From Streptomyces sp. 11x1 (GTDB taxonomy: Bacteria; Actinomycetota; Actinomycetes; Streptomycetales; Streptomycetaceae), in assembly GCF_032598905.1 (NCBI RefSeq), contig NZ_CP122458.1, positions 4,675,001 to 4,739,000 on the forward strand: a stretch of 64,000 nucleotides of DNA. The letters are read 5' to 3'. The first letter of the stretch is position 1. Each line of letters starts with the position of its first letter. A program made the translations under genes and the position numbers. This document shows, piece after piece, positions 52,066 to 60,252 of this stretch. Below the pieces are notes generated by a model. The model had not been told where the DNA came from. It was given only the letters and a program-made list of their open reading frames with translations, and ran no database searches.

Positions 52066-52289
52066 GGACGCGGGAGCTCGTTGAGGTCGAGGGTGAAGGT
52101 GCGGCCGTCGGCCAAGGGGATGGGGAGCTTGCCCGTGCCGTACTTGTGGGTGTGTGCCGCGATGTACCCCGTGCCGGTCGGCTGGGTGTGGAGGACGACT
52201 TCCTGGGCGTAGGGGTCAACCACCAGGTAGATCGGGATGCCGTCCTTGCGCGCGGAGGAGGTCGAGACGACCTCGGAGATCAGCAGGAC
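52066..52289 (-). pseudogene. Broken Uma2 gene copy
   Basis: Matches 48886-49162 nearly base for base (C-terminal half of the Uma2 protein: IPIYLVVDPYAQEVVLHTQPTGTGYI, then the LADGRTFTLDLNEL end) but with an internal deletion removing the KYGRC segment and no N-terminal half. It directly abuts aminotransferase fragment copy 5, the same pairing as at 48.9-50.0 kb. Confidence 0.85.
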
Positions 52290-52306
52290 TGGGGCACACC
52301 GGGCAA

Positions 52307-52363
52307 GGCCGCGCCCGAGCTGGTGACTGCGGTGCGCTCGGCGAGAGGGCTGGCTTCGCCTTC
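52307..52363 (+). pseudogene. Aminotransferase fragment (copy 5)
   Basis: Reads APELVTAVRSAR then jumps to sequence matching ERDGFAF of copy 3, i.e. an internally deleted version of that remnant. Only 57 bases. Confidence 0.65.
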
Positions 52364-52429
52364 GGGTGTCCCTCCGGACGGCCACCGGGGGCGGTCGGCC
52401 GCCGGTGGCCACGGAAGCGGGCGGGGCGG

Positions 52430-52966
52430 CTACGCGTCGCCCTCGTCGTCCTTGGGCTTGTCGGCCTCGTCGACGTCCTCGGCCAGGCCGAGCTGCTCGA
52501 CGAGCCACTTGTCGAACTCGATGGCGGCGCGCACCCAGCTCACCGTCGACGAGACGAAGTGCTCCAGGCTGACGCCGGTGCCGATCAGCAGCTGGGCCTC
52601 GCCGATGAGGCGGACCGTGCCGTCGTCGTGGGTGTGGCTGTAGACCTTGGGCCACAGGGTGCGGCGGTTCCAGTCGTCGATGGTCTCCAGCAGGGCCGGC
52701 TTCTCGTCGATCTGGTGCGGGCGGTCGTAGAACGTGCGCACTGAGAAGACCTGCTGGTCACCCTCGCCACGGAACATGAAGTACGTACGGAATTCCTCCC
52801 ACGGCGCCGCGAGGTCACCCTCGTCGTCGACGACGTACTTCAGCTCCATCTGGTCCAGGAGCTGCTTCACGAGGTCCTGATCCGGGACCACGGGGCCGGG
52901 CGGCGGGCCGGGCTGCGGCTCGGGCTGGCCCCCGAAGTTCGGAATCGAGGACGGGTCGATGCTCAC
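52430..52966 (-). CDS. YbjN domain-containing protein
   Basis: 178 residues from the GTG at 52966. Acidic, soluble, with the YbjN/T3SS-chaperone-like fold cues: DLVKQLLDQMELKYVVDDEGD, WEEFRTYFMFRGEGDQQVFSVRTFYDRP, ALLETIDDWNRRTLWPKVYSHTHDDGTVR, and the terminal helix SWVRAAIEFDKWLVEQLGL. Function in actinomycetes is unknown; some relatives act as regulators or chaperones. Next to clpB on the same strand, so a stress link is possible. Confidence 0.85.
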   Translation of the reverse strand: MSIDPSSIPNFGGQPEPQPGPPPGPVVPDQDLVKQLLDQMELKYVVDDEGDLAAPWEEFRTYFMFRGEGDQQVFSVRTFYDRPHQIDEKPALLETIDDWNRRTLWPKVYSHTHDDGTVRLIGEAQLLIGTGVSLEHFVSSTVSWVRAAIEFDKWLVEQLGLAEDVDEADKPKDDEGDA

Positions 52967-53110
52967 CGTGATTTTCCCTTCGTACGGATTCCGCCATCCT
53001 CCCCCATGCGGGGGCGGGAGTGGCAACCCCCGCCCCGCGTGGTTCGTCGCCCTTGGCCGGATCCGGGAAGGGATTCGTCCGCGGATTCAGCTACGAGCGT
53101 GGACGGGAAC

Positions 53111-53157
53111 CTTTCGGGTACCCCCGGTCACGCCTTTTCGGGTACCCCCGGTCACGC
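53111..53157. repeat. 23/24-base direct repeat before the clpB stop
   Basis: CTTTCGGGTACCCCCGGTCACGC followed at once by a copy with one extra T, just beyond the 3' end of clpB. Possible weak terminator or duplicated regulatory DNA. Confidence 0.75.
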
Positions 53158-53181
53158 GTCCTTCTCCATCGACATCGACGG

Positions 53182-55842
53182 TCACGGGTTTTTCTTCTCC
53201 ATCGACGGGGCGGTCGGGCCGTCCGTCGCGGAGGTGGCCGGCGTGCCCGTCGTCGGCCCCACGATCAGGCCCTCTCCCTCTCCGAACGCGTCCACCCGGA
53301 CCGTGTCGCCGTCCTTGACCTCGCCGGAGAGGATCTCCTTCGCGAGGCGGTCGCCGATGGCGGTCTGGACGAGGCGGCGCAGGGGGCGGGCGCCGTAGGC
53401 CGGGTCGTTGCCCTCGTCCGCGAGCCAGGCCAGCGCCTCGGGGGTGATCTCCAGGGTGAGGCGGCGCTCGGCGAGCCGCTTGGAGAGGCGGTCGATCTGG
53501 AGCTTGGCGATGCGCTCCAGCTCCGCCTTGTTCAGGGCGGAGAAGACGACCAGGTCGTCCAGGCGGTTGAGGAACTCCGGCTTGAAAGAGGCCCGGACCA
53601 CCTCCAGGACCTGCTGCTTCTTCTCCGCCTCGGTGGTGACGGGGTCGACCAGGTACTGGCTGCCCAGGTTCGAGGTGAGGATCAGGATGGTGTTGCGGAA
53701 GTCGACCGTACGGCCCTGGCCGTCGGTGAGCCGGCCGTCGTCCAGCACCTGGAGGAGGATGTCGAAGACCTCCGGGTGGGCCTTCTCCACCTCGTCGAGC
53801 AGGACCACGGAGTACGGGCGCCTGCGGACGGCCTCGGTCAGCTGCCCGCCCTCCTCGTAGCCGATGTAGCCGGGGGGCGCGCCGACCAACCGGGCCACGC
53901 TGTGCTTCTCGCTGTACTCCGACATGTCGATGCGGATCATGGCCCGCTCGTCGTCGAAGAGGAAGTCGGCGAGGGCCTTCGCCAGCTCGGTCTTGCCGAC
54001 ACCGGTCGGGCCGAGGAAGAGGAAGGAGCCGGTGGGGCGGTCCGGGTCGGCGATGCCCGCGCGGGAACGCCGTACGGCGTCCGACACCGCGCGTACGGCC
54101 TCGGTCTGGCCGATGAGACGGCGGCCCAGCTCGTCCTCCATGCGGAGCAGCTTCTGGGTCTCGCCCTCCAACAGGCGGCCGGCCGGGATGCCGGTCCAGG
54201 AGGCGACGACGTCCGCGATGTCGTCGGCGCCGACCTCGTCCTTGACCATGGTGTTCTTGGACGCGGCGGCCTCCTCCTCCGCCTCGGAGGCCTCCTCCAA
54301 CGCCCGCTCCAGCGTGGGGATCTCGCCATAGAGCAGCTTGGAGGCGGTGTCGAAGTCGCCGTCGCGCTGGGCGCGTTCGGCCTGGCCGCGCAACTCGTCG
54401 AGCTTCTCCTTGAGTTCACCGACGGCGTTGAGGGACTGCTTCTCCTTCTCCCAGCGGGCGGTGAGGCCCCGCAGCTCCTCCTCCTTGTCGGCGAGGTCGC
54501 GGCGCAGGCGCTCCAGGCGCTCGCGGGAGGCGGCGTCGGTCTCCTTGTCGAGGGCCATCTCCTCCATGCGCAGCCGGTCCACGGACCGCTGGAGCTCGTC
54601 GATCTCGACGGGCGAGGAGTCGATCTCCATCCGGAGGCGGGAGGCGGACTCGTCGACGAGGTCGATGGCCTTGTCGGGCAGGAAGCGGGAGGTGATGTAC
54701 CGGTCGGAGAGGGTGGCGGCGGCGACCAGCGCCGCGTCCGCGATCACGACCTTGTGGTGGGCCTCGTAACGGCCCTTGAGTCCGCGCAGGATGGCGATGG
54801 TGTCCTCGACGGTCGGCTCGGCGACCAGCACCTGCTGGAAACGGCGCTCCAGCGCCGGGTCCTTCTCGATGCGCTCGCGGTACTCGTCGAGGGTCGTCGC
54901 GCCGACCATCCGCAGCTCACCCCGCGCGAGCATGGGCTTCAGCATGTTGCCGGCGTCCATGGCGGAGTCGCCGCCGGCGCCCGCGCCGACGACCGTGTGC
55001 AGCTCGTCGATGAAGGTGATGATCTGTCCGTCGGAGTCCTTGATCTCGGCGAGGACCGTCTTCAGGCGCTCCTCGAACTCACCCCGGTACTTCGCCCCGG
55101 CGACCATGGCGCCGAGGTCGAGCGCGACCAGCCGCTTGTTCTTCAGCGACTCGGGCACGTCGCCCTTCACGATCCGCTGGGCGAGCCCCTCGACGACGGC
55201 CGTCTTGCCGACACCGGGCTCACCGATGAGGACGGGGTTGTTCTTGGTCCGGCGGGAGAGCACCTGCACGACGCGCCGGATCTCCTGGTCCCGGCCGATG
55301 ACGGGGTCGAGCTTCCCGTCCCGCGCGGCGGCGGTGAAATCGGTCCCGAACTTCTCCAGGGCCTTGTACTGGCCCTCCGGATCGGCGGTGGTCACCCGGC
55401 GTCCTCCCCTTGCCTTCTGGAACGCCTCCTGCAACTTCCTGGCGTTCGCCCCCTGCCGGGAGAGTACGTCCCCGGCCTGGCCGCCCTTCTCCGCGATCCC
55501 GATCAGGAGGTGCTCGGTGGAGACGTACTCGTCGCCCAGTTCCTTGGCCTTGGCCTGGGCCTCGGCGACGACGCTCAGCAGCTCGCGGTTGGGCTGCGGC
55601 GGCGAGACGGTGGAGCCGGTCACGCTGGGCAGACCGGCGAGGATCTTCTCGGCGCCCGCGCGTACGGCCGCCTGGTCGGCGTCGACGGCGGCGAGCAGGT
55701 CGGTGACATTCTCGTTGTCCTGCCCCTGGAGCAGAGCCAGCAGCAGGTGGGCGGGGGTGAAGTCGGGGTGCCCCTCGGACACGGCCCGGTTGCTGGCCGC
55801 GTTGATCGCGTCCCGGCTCCTGTTGGTCAGCTCGGCGTCCAC
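53182..55842 (-). CDS. clpB: ClpB disaggregase
   Basis: 886 residues. N domain (1-150, [34 protein letters not shown]), NBD1 with Walker A GEPGVGKT near 205 and [22 protein letters not shown], the long coiled-coil middle domain (about 400-530, [20 protein letters not shown]), NBD2 with GPTGVGKT near 610, [24 protein letters not shown], and [11 protein letters not shown]. The C-terminal extension is short and acidic. ATP-driven reactivation of aggregates with DnaK. HspR regulation is indicated by the HAIR element upstream. Confidence 0.98.
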   Translation of the reverse strand: MDAELTNRSRDAINAASNRAVSEGHPDFTPAHLLLALLQGQDNENVTDLLAAVDADQAAVRAGAEKILAGLPSVTGSTVSPPQPNRELLSVVAEAQAKAKELGDEYVSTEHLLIGIAEKGGQAGDVLSRQGANARKLQEAFQKARGGRRVTTADPEGQYKALEKFGTDFTAAARDGKLDPVIGRDQEIRRVVQVLSRRTKNNPVLIGEPGVGKTAVVEGLAQRIVKGDVPESLKNKRLVALDLGAMVAGAKYRGEFEERLKTVLAEIKDSDGQIITFIDELHTVVGAGAGGDSAMDAGNMLKPMLARGELRMVGATTLDEYRERIEKDPALERRFQQVLVAEPTVEDTIAILRGLKGRYEAHHKVVIADAALVAAATLSDRYITSRFLPDKAIDLVDESASRLRMEIDSSPVEIDELQRSVDRLRMEEMALDKETDAASRERLERLRRDLADKEEELRGLTARWEKEKQSLNAVGELKEKLDELRGQAERAQRDGDFDTASKLLYGEIPTLERALEEASEAEEEAAASKNTMVKDEVGADDIADVVASWTGIPAGRLLEGETQKLLRMEDELGRRLIGQTEAVRAVSDAVRRSRAGIADPDRPTGSFLFLGPTGVGKTELAKALADFLFDDERAMIRIDMSEYSEKHSVARLVGAPPGYIGYEEGGQLTEAVRRRPYSVVLLDEVEKAHPEVFDILLQVLDDGRLTDGQGRTVDFRNTILILTSNLGSQYLVDPVTTEAEKKQQVLEVVRASFKPEFLNRLDDLVVFSALNKAELERIAKLQIDRLSKRLAERRLTLEITPEALAWLADEGNDPAYGARPLRRLVQTAIGDRLAKEILSGEVKDGDTVRVDAFGEGEGLIVGPTTGTPATSATDGPTAPSMEKKNP

Positions 55843-55914
55843 AGTCGCGTTTCCCTCCTGGCGTCAGTCGTCGGTCACAGTGACGGTGACAGTGACTTGA
55901 GCAACGTACACAAA

Positions 55915-55935
55915 GTTGAGTCTATTCCACTCAAG
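55915..55935. promoter_or_regulatory. HAIR element (HspR binding site) upstream of clpB
   Basis: GTTGAGT-n7-ACTCAAG, matching the HspR inverted-repeat consensus CTTGAGT-n7-ACTCAAG with one mismatch; an extra half site CTTGAGC is at 55896-55902. Overlaps the expected clpB promoter. Confidence 0.88.
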
Positions 55936-55976
55936 GTGGAGTCGGGAGCGTTCCCCGTTGGATAGATTCCGGGACC

Positions 55977-56390
55977 GTGAGCACCTACCGAGTGGATCCG
56001 GGCGATCCCGACGACGCGTACCTGGCCTTCTGGCGGGAGCGCCACCTCTGCACCCTCACCACCCTCCGCGCCGACGGCAGCCCCCACGTGGTGCCGGTCG
56101 GGGTCACATACGAGCCCGGGGCGCGTCTCGCTCGGGTGATCACCAGTTCGACGAGTGCGAAGGCGCGGCATGTGGCTCTCGCCGGGGAGGAAGGCGCCCG
56201 GGTCGCCGTCTGCCAGATGGAGGGCAAGCGCTGGGCCACGCTGGAAGGGCGCGCGTTCGTCCGCACGGACCGGGAGCGGATCGCGGACGCCGAGCGACGG
56301 TACGCGGAGCGGTACGGCAGGGATCCGCGGCCGAATCCGCAGCGCGTGGTGATCGAGATCGAGCTGACGCGGGCGTTGGGGCGGGGGTGA
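55977..56390 (+). CDS. PPOX-class (pyridoxamine-phosphate-oxidase fold) F420- or FMN-dependent protein
   Basis: 137 residues from GTG 55977. Split-barrel signatures: YLAFWRERHLCTLTTLRADGSPHVVPV, DGSPHVVPVGVTYEPG, STSAKARHVALAGEEGARVAVC, and the terminal RYGRDPRPNPQRVVIEIEL. The family includes F420-dependent reductases and heme/FMN enzymes; cofactor not certain. Ends 120 bases before a strong bidirectional terminator shared with the convergent gene. Confidence 0.85.
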   Translation: MSTYRVDPGDPDDAYLAFWRERHLCTLTTLRADGSPHVVPVGVTYEPGARLARVITSSTSAKARHVALAGEEGARVAVCQMEGKRWATLEGRAFVRTDRERIADAERRYAERYGRDPRPNPQRVVIEIELTRALGRG

Positions 56391-56508
56391 CGGTCCGCTT
56401 CCGGTTGACCTTTTTTCGGACAGATGCGGACGGGCGCCGTACAGCCGAACGGGCCGACGGGGTGGCGCCGATACCGGGAGGGGTCCTGAAATGTCCCCAC
56501 AAACCTGC

Positions 56509-56545
56509 AGCGGCGTCACCGTGTTCAGGTCACGGTGACGCCGCT
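56509..56545. terminator. Bidirectional hairpin terminator
   Basis: AGCGGCGTCACCGTG-ttcaggt-CACGGTGACGCCGCT, a perfect 15-base stem between two convergent genes. Confidence 0.9.
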
Positions 56546-56591
56546 GCTGGGGGGAAGCGCCTGAGCGATTTGAAACGACGGGGGAATCGCT

Positions 56592-56927
56592 TCAGGCACT
56601 GCGGGGGGTGGCTGAGACGGCCGTGGAGGCCTGGGTCTCCGGCTCGGCGAGCCGGTGGTCGCGCTGGTCGAGATTGACGAAGACCATCCCGTACCGAACG
56701 GCACACCGCACTGGCTGCGGCGCGCCGCGCGGTCGCCGCAGACATCGGTACGCCCGGATGTCCTCGTCCTCGTCCCGGGTCACCACCACCGGTTCGCCGA
56801 ACACGGTCACCATCAACGAGTCACCGCTGTGGGGGATGGCGGTGGCCAGGTCGATGAAGTGCCAGCCGGAGCGATAGGCGGTGGCCATCTCGCGCCGGAA
56901 GGAACGGTCGTCGGGAGGAGTGGTCAT
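56592..56927 (-). CDS. Truncated Rieske-like protein without an intact [2Fe-2S] motif, 111 aa
   Basis: ATG at 56927, three bases after the stop of the secreted peptide gene, so the two are co-translated. Sequence SGWHFIDLATAIPHSGDSLMVTVFGEPVVVTRDEDEDIRAYRCLRRPRG matches the strand-rich start of Rieske-type proteins, but CxH...CxxH is lost: only two cysteines (RCLRR and VRCAV) and no histidine there, then YGMVFVNLDQRD. It is unlikely to hold a Rieske cluster and may have become a binding or modifying partner. C terminus is disordered. Confidence 0.6.
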   Translation of the reverse strand: MTTPPDDRSFRREMATAYRSGWHFIDLATAIPHSGDSLMVTVFGEPVVVTRDEDEDIRAYRCLRRPRGAPQPVRCAVRYGMVFVNLDQRDHRLAEPETQASTAVSATPRSA

Positions 56928-56930
56928 CGG

Positions 56931-57140
56931 TCAGCCCCAGCTACTGTCGGCCGGCAGCGCGGGCGTCACACCCCAGCTGCTGTCGTTTTCGTCGCTGGCG
57001 GCAGCGGAGATGTGCACCGAACCCCGGCTACCGTCGGTCCGGTCATCACCCTTCGCACCAGCAAGGCCACTCAGAGTCCCGAAGGCCACAACGGCGGAGA
57101 AGGCGGCGACAAGCACCGAGCGAAGCATTCTGGTACGCAT
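56931..57140 (-). CDS. Secreted 69-aa peptide precursor with two DSSWG motifs
   Basis: Start at the ATG at 57140 giving MRTRMLRSVLVAAFSAVVAF, a Sec-type signal helix ending near LAGA-KG. Mature about 41 residues: acidic/basic leader, then DENDSSWGVTPALPADSSWG, so DSSWG occurs once internally and once as the exact C terminus. The repeated motif with a clean end looks like a signal peptide or toxin core released by processing. Translationally coupled to the Rieske-like gene. Divergent from the LuxR array at 57275. Confidence 0.72.
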   Translation of the reverse strand: MRTRMLRSVLVAAFSAVVAFGTLSGLAGAKGDDRTDGSRGSVHISAAASDENDSSWGVTPALPADSSWG

Positions 57141-57233
57141 AGTCGGCTTCGTCCTCACTTGAAGGTCCCCTCTTCCCCCGTCGGATACGACGATGGCGCA
57201 TTCGGGCACGTCATGGCCACACAATCGATGCAT

Positions 57234-57250
57234 CATGTTCCTGCATGTTC
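57234..57250. promoter_or_regulatory. Direct repeat CATGTTC in the peptide/LuxR divergent spacer
   Basis: CATGTTC at 57234-57240 and 57244-57250, a 10-base period (one helix turn), in the 134-base gap between the two divergent start codons. Suits an operator for the adjacent LuxR regulators. Confidence 0.45.
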
Positions 57251-57274
57251 AGGACCCTGGGGGGTGGAGATTTG

Positions 57275-58255
57275 GTGATTAATGGGACTAAGGCGACACA
57301 TCCCCATGCGGTGACCGAACTGTGCGAGGAGGGCAGCCGCGTCTACTCAACCGCCCTGCGCGCAGGGCGCATAGCGCGCGTCGATATCGAAGCTGCCCCC
57401 TGTCTGATGGAGTTCGGCCTGCTGCACCCCGACATCGACGACGTGAATTGGCTACGTCCCGTTCCACCCTCGGTCGCACTGTCTCAACGGCTCAATCCCA
57501 TCGAGCAGGAAATCACCGACCGCAGACGGCTCTCCATCCAGTTGGCCGACGCATTCGAGCCGTTCATGGCCATGAGCGCCCAGGCGACCGCCGCCACTCA
57601 CGCGATCACGGTGCTGGAGGGGCTCGACCGCATCAACGCGGCCCTCGACCTGGCCACGGTCCAGTGCCGGGTGGAAATGCTCACGGTGCAACCGAGCGGG
57701 CGTCGCCTCGAACACATCCTCAAGCAAGGACTCGAACGTGACAGAGCCCTGACGGATCGAGGCGTACGGATCCGGACCCTCTACCAGCACACGGCCCGGT
57801 ACAGCCCTGAGACACAGGCCTACGTGGATCAGTTCTCCAACGACAAGGTGGAGTACCGCACCATCGACGAACTCGTCGAGAGACTCATCATCTGCGACGA
57901 AACCGTGGCCTTCATCCCGACACGTGACGACCGGCAAGTGGCGCTGGAACTGCGCCATCCCGGCCTCGTCCGCTACCTGATCAAGGTCTTCGAGTTCATG
58001 TGGGGTCGCTCGGTCCCTCTGAACGCCGGCGCCCCCTACGAGACGGCCCCCGACGGCATCACGGACATCCAGCACTCCATCGCCAAGCTCCTCGTCGAAG
58101 GCCACGTGGACGAGGCCATAGCGCGCCGCCTGGGCATGAACGTCCGTACCTGCCGCGCCCACATTGCCAAGCTGGCAACGGCACTGGGCAGCGGCAGCAG
58201 GGCCCAACTCGGCTATTTGATCGCGCAGTCGGGGATCCTGGAGCAGGAGAACTAG
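57275..58255 (+). CDS. LuxR-type regulator with TrmB/PLD-like sensor, paralog A
   Basis: 326 residues from GTG 57275, supported by GGTGGAG five bases before it. N-terminal helical part (LCEEGSRVYSTALRAGRIAR), a middle alpha/beta part of the TrmB-sensor/PLD-like type (MLTVQPSGRRLEHILKQGLERDRAL, VRIRTLYQHTARY, RTIDELVERLIICDETVAFIP, LELRHPGLVRYLIKVFEFMWG), and a C-terminal LuxR HTH (SIAKLLVEGHVDEAIARRLGM and TCRAHIAKLATALGSGSRAQLGYL). The middle domain binds a ligand in relatives. First gene of a tandem array, divergent from the DSSWG peptide. Confidence 0.85.
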   Translation: MINGTKATHPHAVTELCEEGSRVYSTALRAGRIARVDIEAAPCLMEFGLLHPDIDDVNWLRPVPPSVALSQRLNPIEQEITDRRRLSIQLADAFEPFMAMSAQATAATHAITVLEGLDRINAALDLATVQCRVEMLTVQPSGRRLEHILKQGLERDRALTDRGVRIRTLYQHTARYSPETQAYVDQFSNDKVEYRTIDELVERLIICDETVAFIPTRDDRQVALELRHPGLVRYLIKVFEFMWGRSVPLNAGAPYETAPDGITDIQHSIAKLLVEGHVDEAIARRLGMNVRTCRAHIAKLATALGSGSRAQLGYLIAQSGILEQEN

Positions 58256-58272
58256 AAAACACGGGAGAGGGG

Positions 58273-59257
58273 TTGCGCAACGTCACCGAGGAGCACGATC
58301 ACGGGCCGGCGGAGCTGTGTGAGGCGGGTCTGGCACTGTACGGCCGGGCGCTACGTGAAGGGCGAGTCTCAGTGGAGGACTGTACTCGCCCTCCATGCCT
58401 GCTCCGCTTAGGGCTCCTGCGTCCGGACCGCGACGATCCCCGGTGGCTACGTCCGCTGGCGCCAGCCCTGGCCCTCCCTCGCCTGCTGCAAGAAAGCGCC
58501 CGGGACATCGCCAGGCGACGGCGTGAGGAGGCTCGACTGGCAGAGGCGTTCGCACCGTTGCTGGCTCTCGACAGTCATTCCGCATCGGTTGCGGACGTTC
58601 CTGGCATCGGCCTGCTCACCGGGTTCGACCGGATCAACGAGGCCATCGGCCTGGCCATGGACGAAGCCCATGAAGAACTGCTCACCATCCAGCCCGGAGG
58701 CAGACGCTCCGCAGTGCGTCTGCGCGATGTGGGCCTCCCGCGCGAACAGCGGATGCTCGCCCGGGGCTGCAGCATCCGCACGCTCTACCAGGACACCACA
58801 CGCCACGATCTCGGAGTCGTCGCCCACTTCGAACGACTGGCGGGTGACGTCCAGGTCCGCACCCTCAACGAGGTCACGAAGCGCCTACTGATCGTCGACC
58901 GGGCCGTGGCCTTCGTCCCCGCCGGTGAGGACCGGACACACGCTCTGGAGATCCGCCACCCCGGCCTGGTCTCCTTCCTCGCCACGGTCTTCGACCGCTT
59001 CTGGAACCTGGCCACCCCTATGTACCCCGAAGCCGTCCGGATACCGCCAACCGACGGCATCACCCCGCGCCATCGCCCATCTGCTGGTAGACGGCCACAC
59101 TGACACCGTCATCGCCCAACGCCTCGGCCTCAACATCCGAACCGCCCGCACCCATATTGCCAGGCTCGCCGCCACCCTTGGCAGCGACAGCCGTGCCCAA
59201 CTCGGCTATCGCATAGCCGAGTCGGGCATTCTCAAGCAGAAGGACACGGACCAGTGA
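58273..59257 (+). pseudogene. LuxR-type regulator paralog B, frameshifted
   Basis: Same three-part plan as its neighbours (ELCEAGLALYGRALREGRVS; LLTIQPGGRRSAVRLRDVGLPREQ; IRTLYQDTTRHD; TLNEVTKRLLIVDRAVAFVP; LEIRHPGLVSFLATVFDRFW). Near 59070 eight bases are missing relative to paralogs C and D: they carry CGCCAACGCGCCAT where B has CGCCAT, consistent with recombination across a short repeat. The HTH (HTDTVIAQRLGLNIRTARTHIARLAATL) is thus out of frame. A TTA codon is at 58408-58410. Could be a pseudogene or a phase-variable copy. The start, TTG 58273, has weak support. Confidence 0.8.
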
Positions 59258-60252
59258 GCACGGAAGGACACCGGGTCCACGCGATGGACGACCCGTGCGA
59301 GGCCGGCACCGAGGTGTACGCGCGCGCCCTGCGGGAGGGACGGGTGCGCGATACGGATGCCGAGTCCGCGCCCTGCCTGATCGATGCCGGACTACTGCAC
59401 CCGGTGGTCGAGGACCCATCCTGGCTGGAGCCTGCACCCCCGGCGACCGCCCTGCACAGACTGCTGCGCGCCATCAAGGACAGGGTTGCTGAGGAACGGC
59501 GCCGTGAGGAGCGGTTGGTGACAGCCTTCGAGCCGCTGCTGCGGATCGCGGAGCGACAGACCGCCCCGACAAGTGGCAGCCCCCTTGCAATCACCGTGCT
59601 CAGCAATAAGGACCGCATCAACATCGCCATCACCGAGGCCATGGCGGGAGCCTCGCAGGAACTCCTCTGCATCCAGCCACACACCAACTATTACGACCAA
59701 CGCGGCCCGCACGTCGTCGCCTTCGAACGTGACCAGTCCCTGCTGGACCGCGGTGCCCGTATCCGCACCCTCTACCCGCACACGCTCCGCCACGCTCCCA
59801 TGGCCATCGCCCGCTACGAAAACCTGCGGGGCGACGTCGAGGCCCGCACCCTCGACGAGGTCACCGACCGCCTCGTCCTCATCGATCGGTCGGTGGCCTT
59901 CATCCCCGCCAGCCGCGACCTGACCACGGCTCTGGAGATCCGTCATCCCGCGCTGATCGCCTTCTGCGCCACCACCTTCGACCGCCTCTGGCACCTGGCC
60001 ACACCCATGTATCCCGAGACCGTCCAGCTACCCGTGGTCGACGGAGTCACCCCCCGCCAACGCGCCATAGCCCGCCTCCTCGTCCTAGGCCACACCGACA
60101 CCACCATCGCCGACCGCCTCGGCATGAACGTCCGCACCGCCCGCGTCCACATCGCCAAACTCGCCTCGATACTGGGCAGCGAAAGCCGCGCCCAACTCGG
60201 CTACCTCATCGGACAGTCCGGGATCCTGGAACAAGAAGGAAGCGCGCAGTGA
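59254..60252 (+). CDS. LuxR-type regulator with TrmB/PLD-like sensor, paralog C
   Basis: 332 residues; GTG overlaps the stop of B (GTGA at 59254-59257). Intact: N part DDPCEAGTEVYARALREGR, sensor LLCIQPHTNYYDQRGPHVVAFERDQ and IRTLYPHTLRHAPMAIARYENLRGDVEARTLDEVTDRLVLIDRSVAFIP, LEIRHPALIAFCATTFDRLW, and HTH RQRAIARLLVLGHTDTTIADRLGM with TARVHIAKLASILGSES. The array spacing implies cotranscription and possible heteromer formation. Closest to D in sequence. Confidence 0.88.
   Translation: MSTEGHRVHAMDDPCEAGTEVYARALREGRVRDTDAESAPCLIDAGLLHPVVEDPSWLEPAPPATALHRLLRAIKDRVAEERRREERLVTAFEPLLRIAERQTAPTSGSPLAITVLSNKDRINIAITEAMAGASQELLCIQPHTNYYDQRGPHVVAFERDQSLLDRGARIRTLYPHTLRHAPMAIARYENLRGDVEARTLDEVTDRLVLIDRSVAFIPASRDLTTALEIRHPALIAFCATTFDRLWHLATPMYPETVQLPVVDGVTPRQRAIARLLVLGHTDTTIADRLGMNVRTARVHIAKLASILGSESRAQLGYLIGQSGILEQEGSAQ

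Noticed and set aside
53020..55965. 981-codon frame opposite clpB
   Set aside because: Antisense of a conserved chaperone; no recognisable domain.
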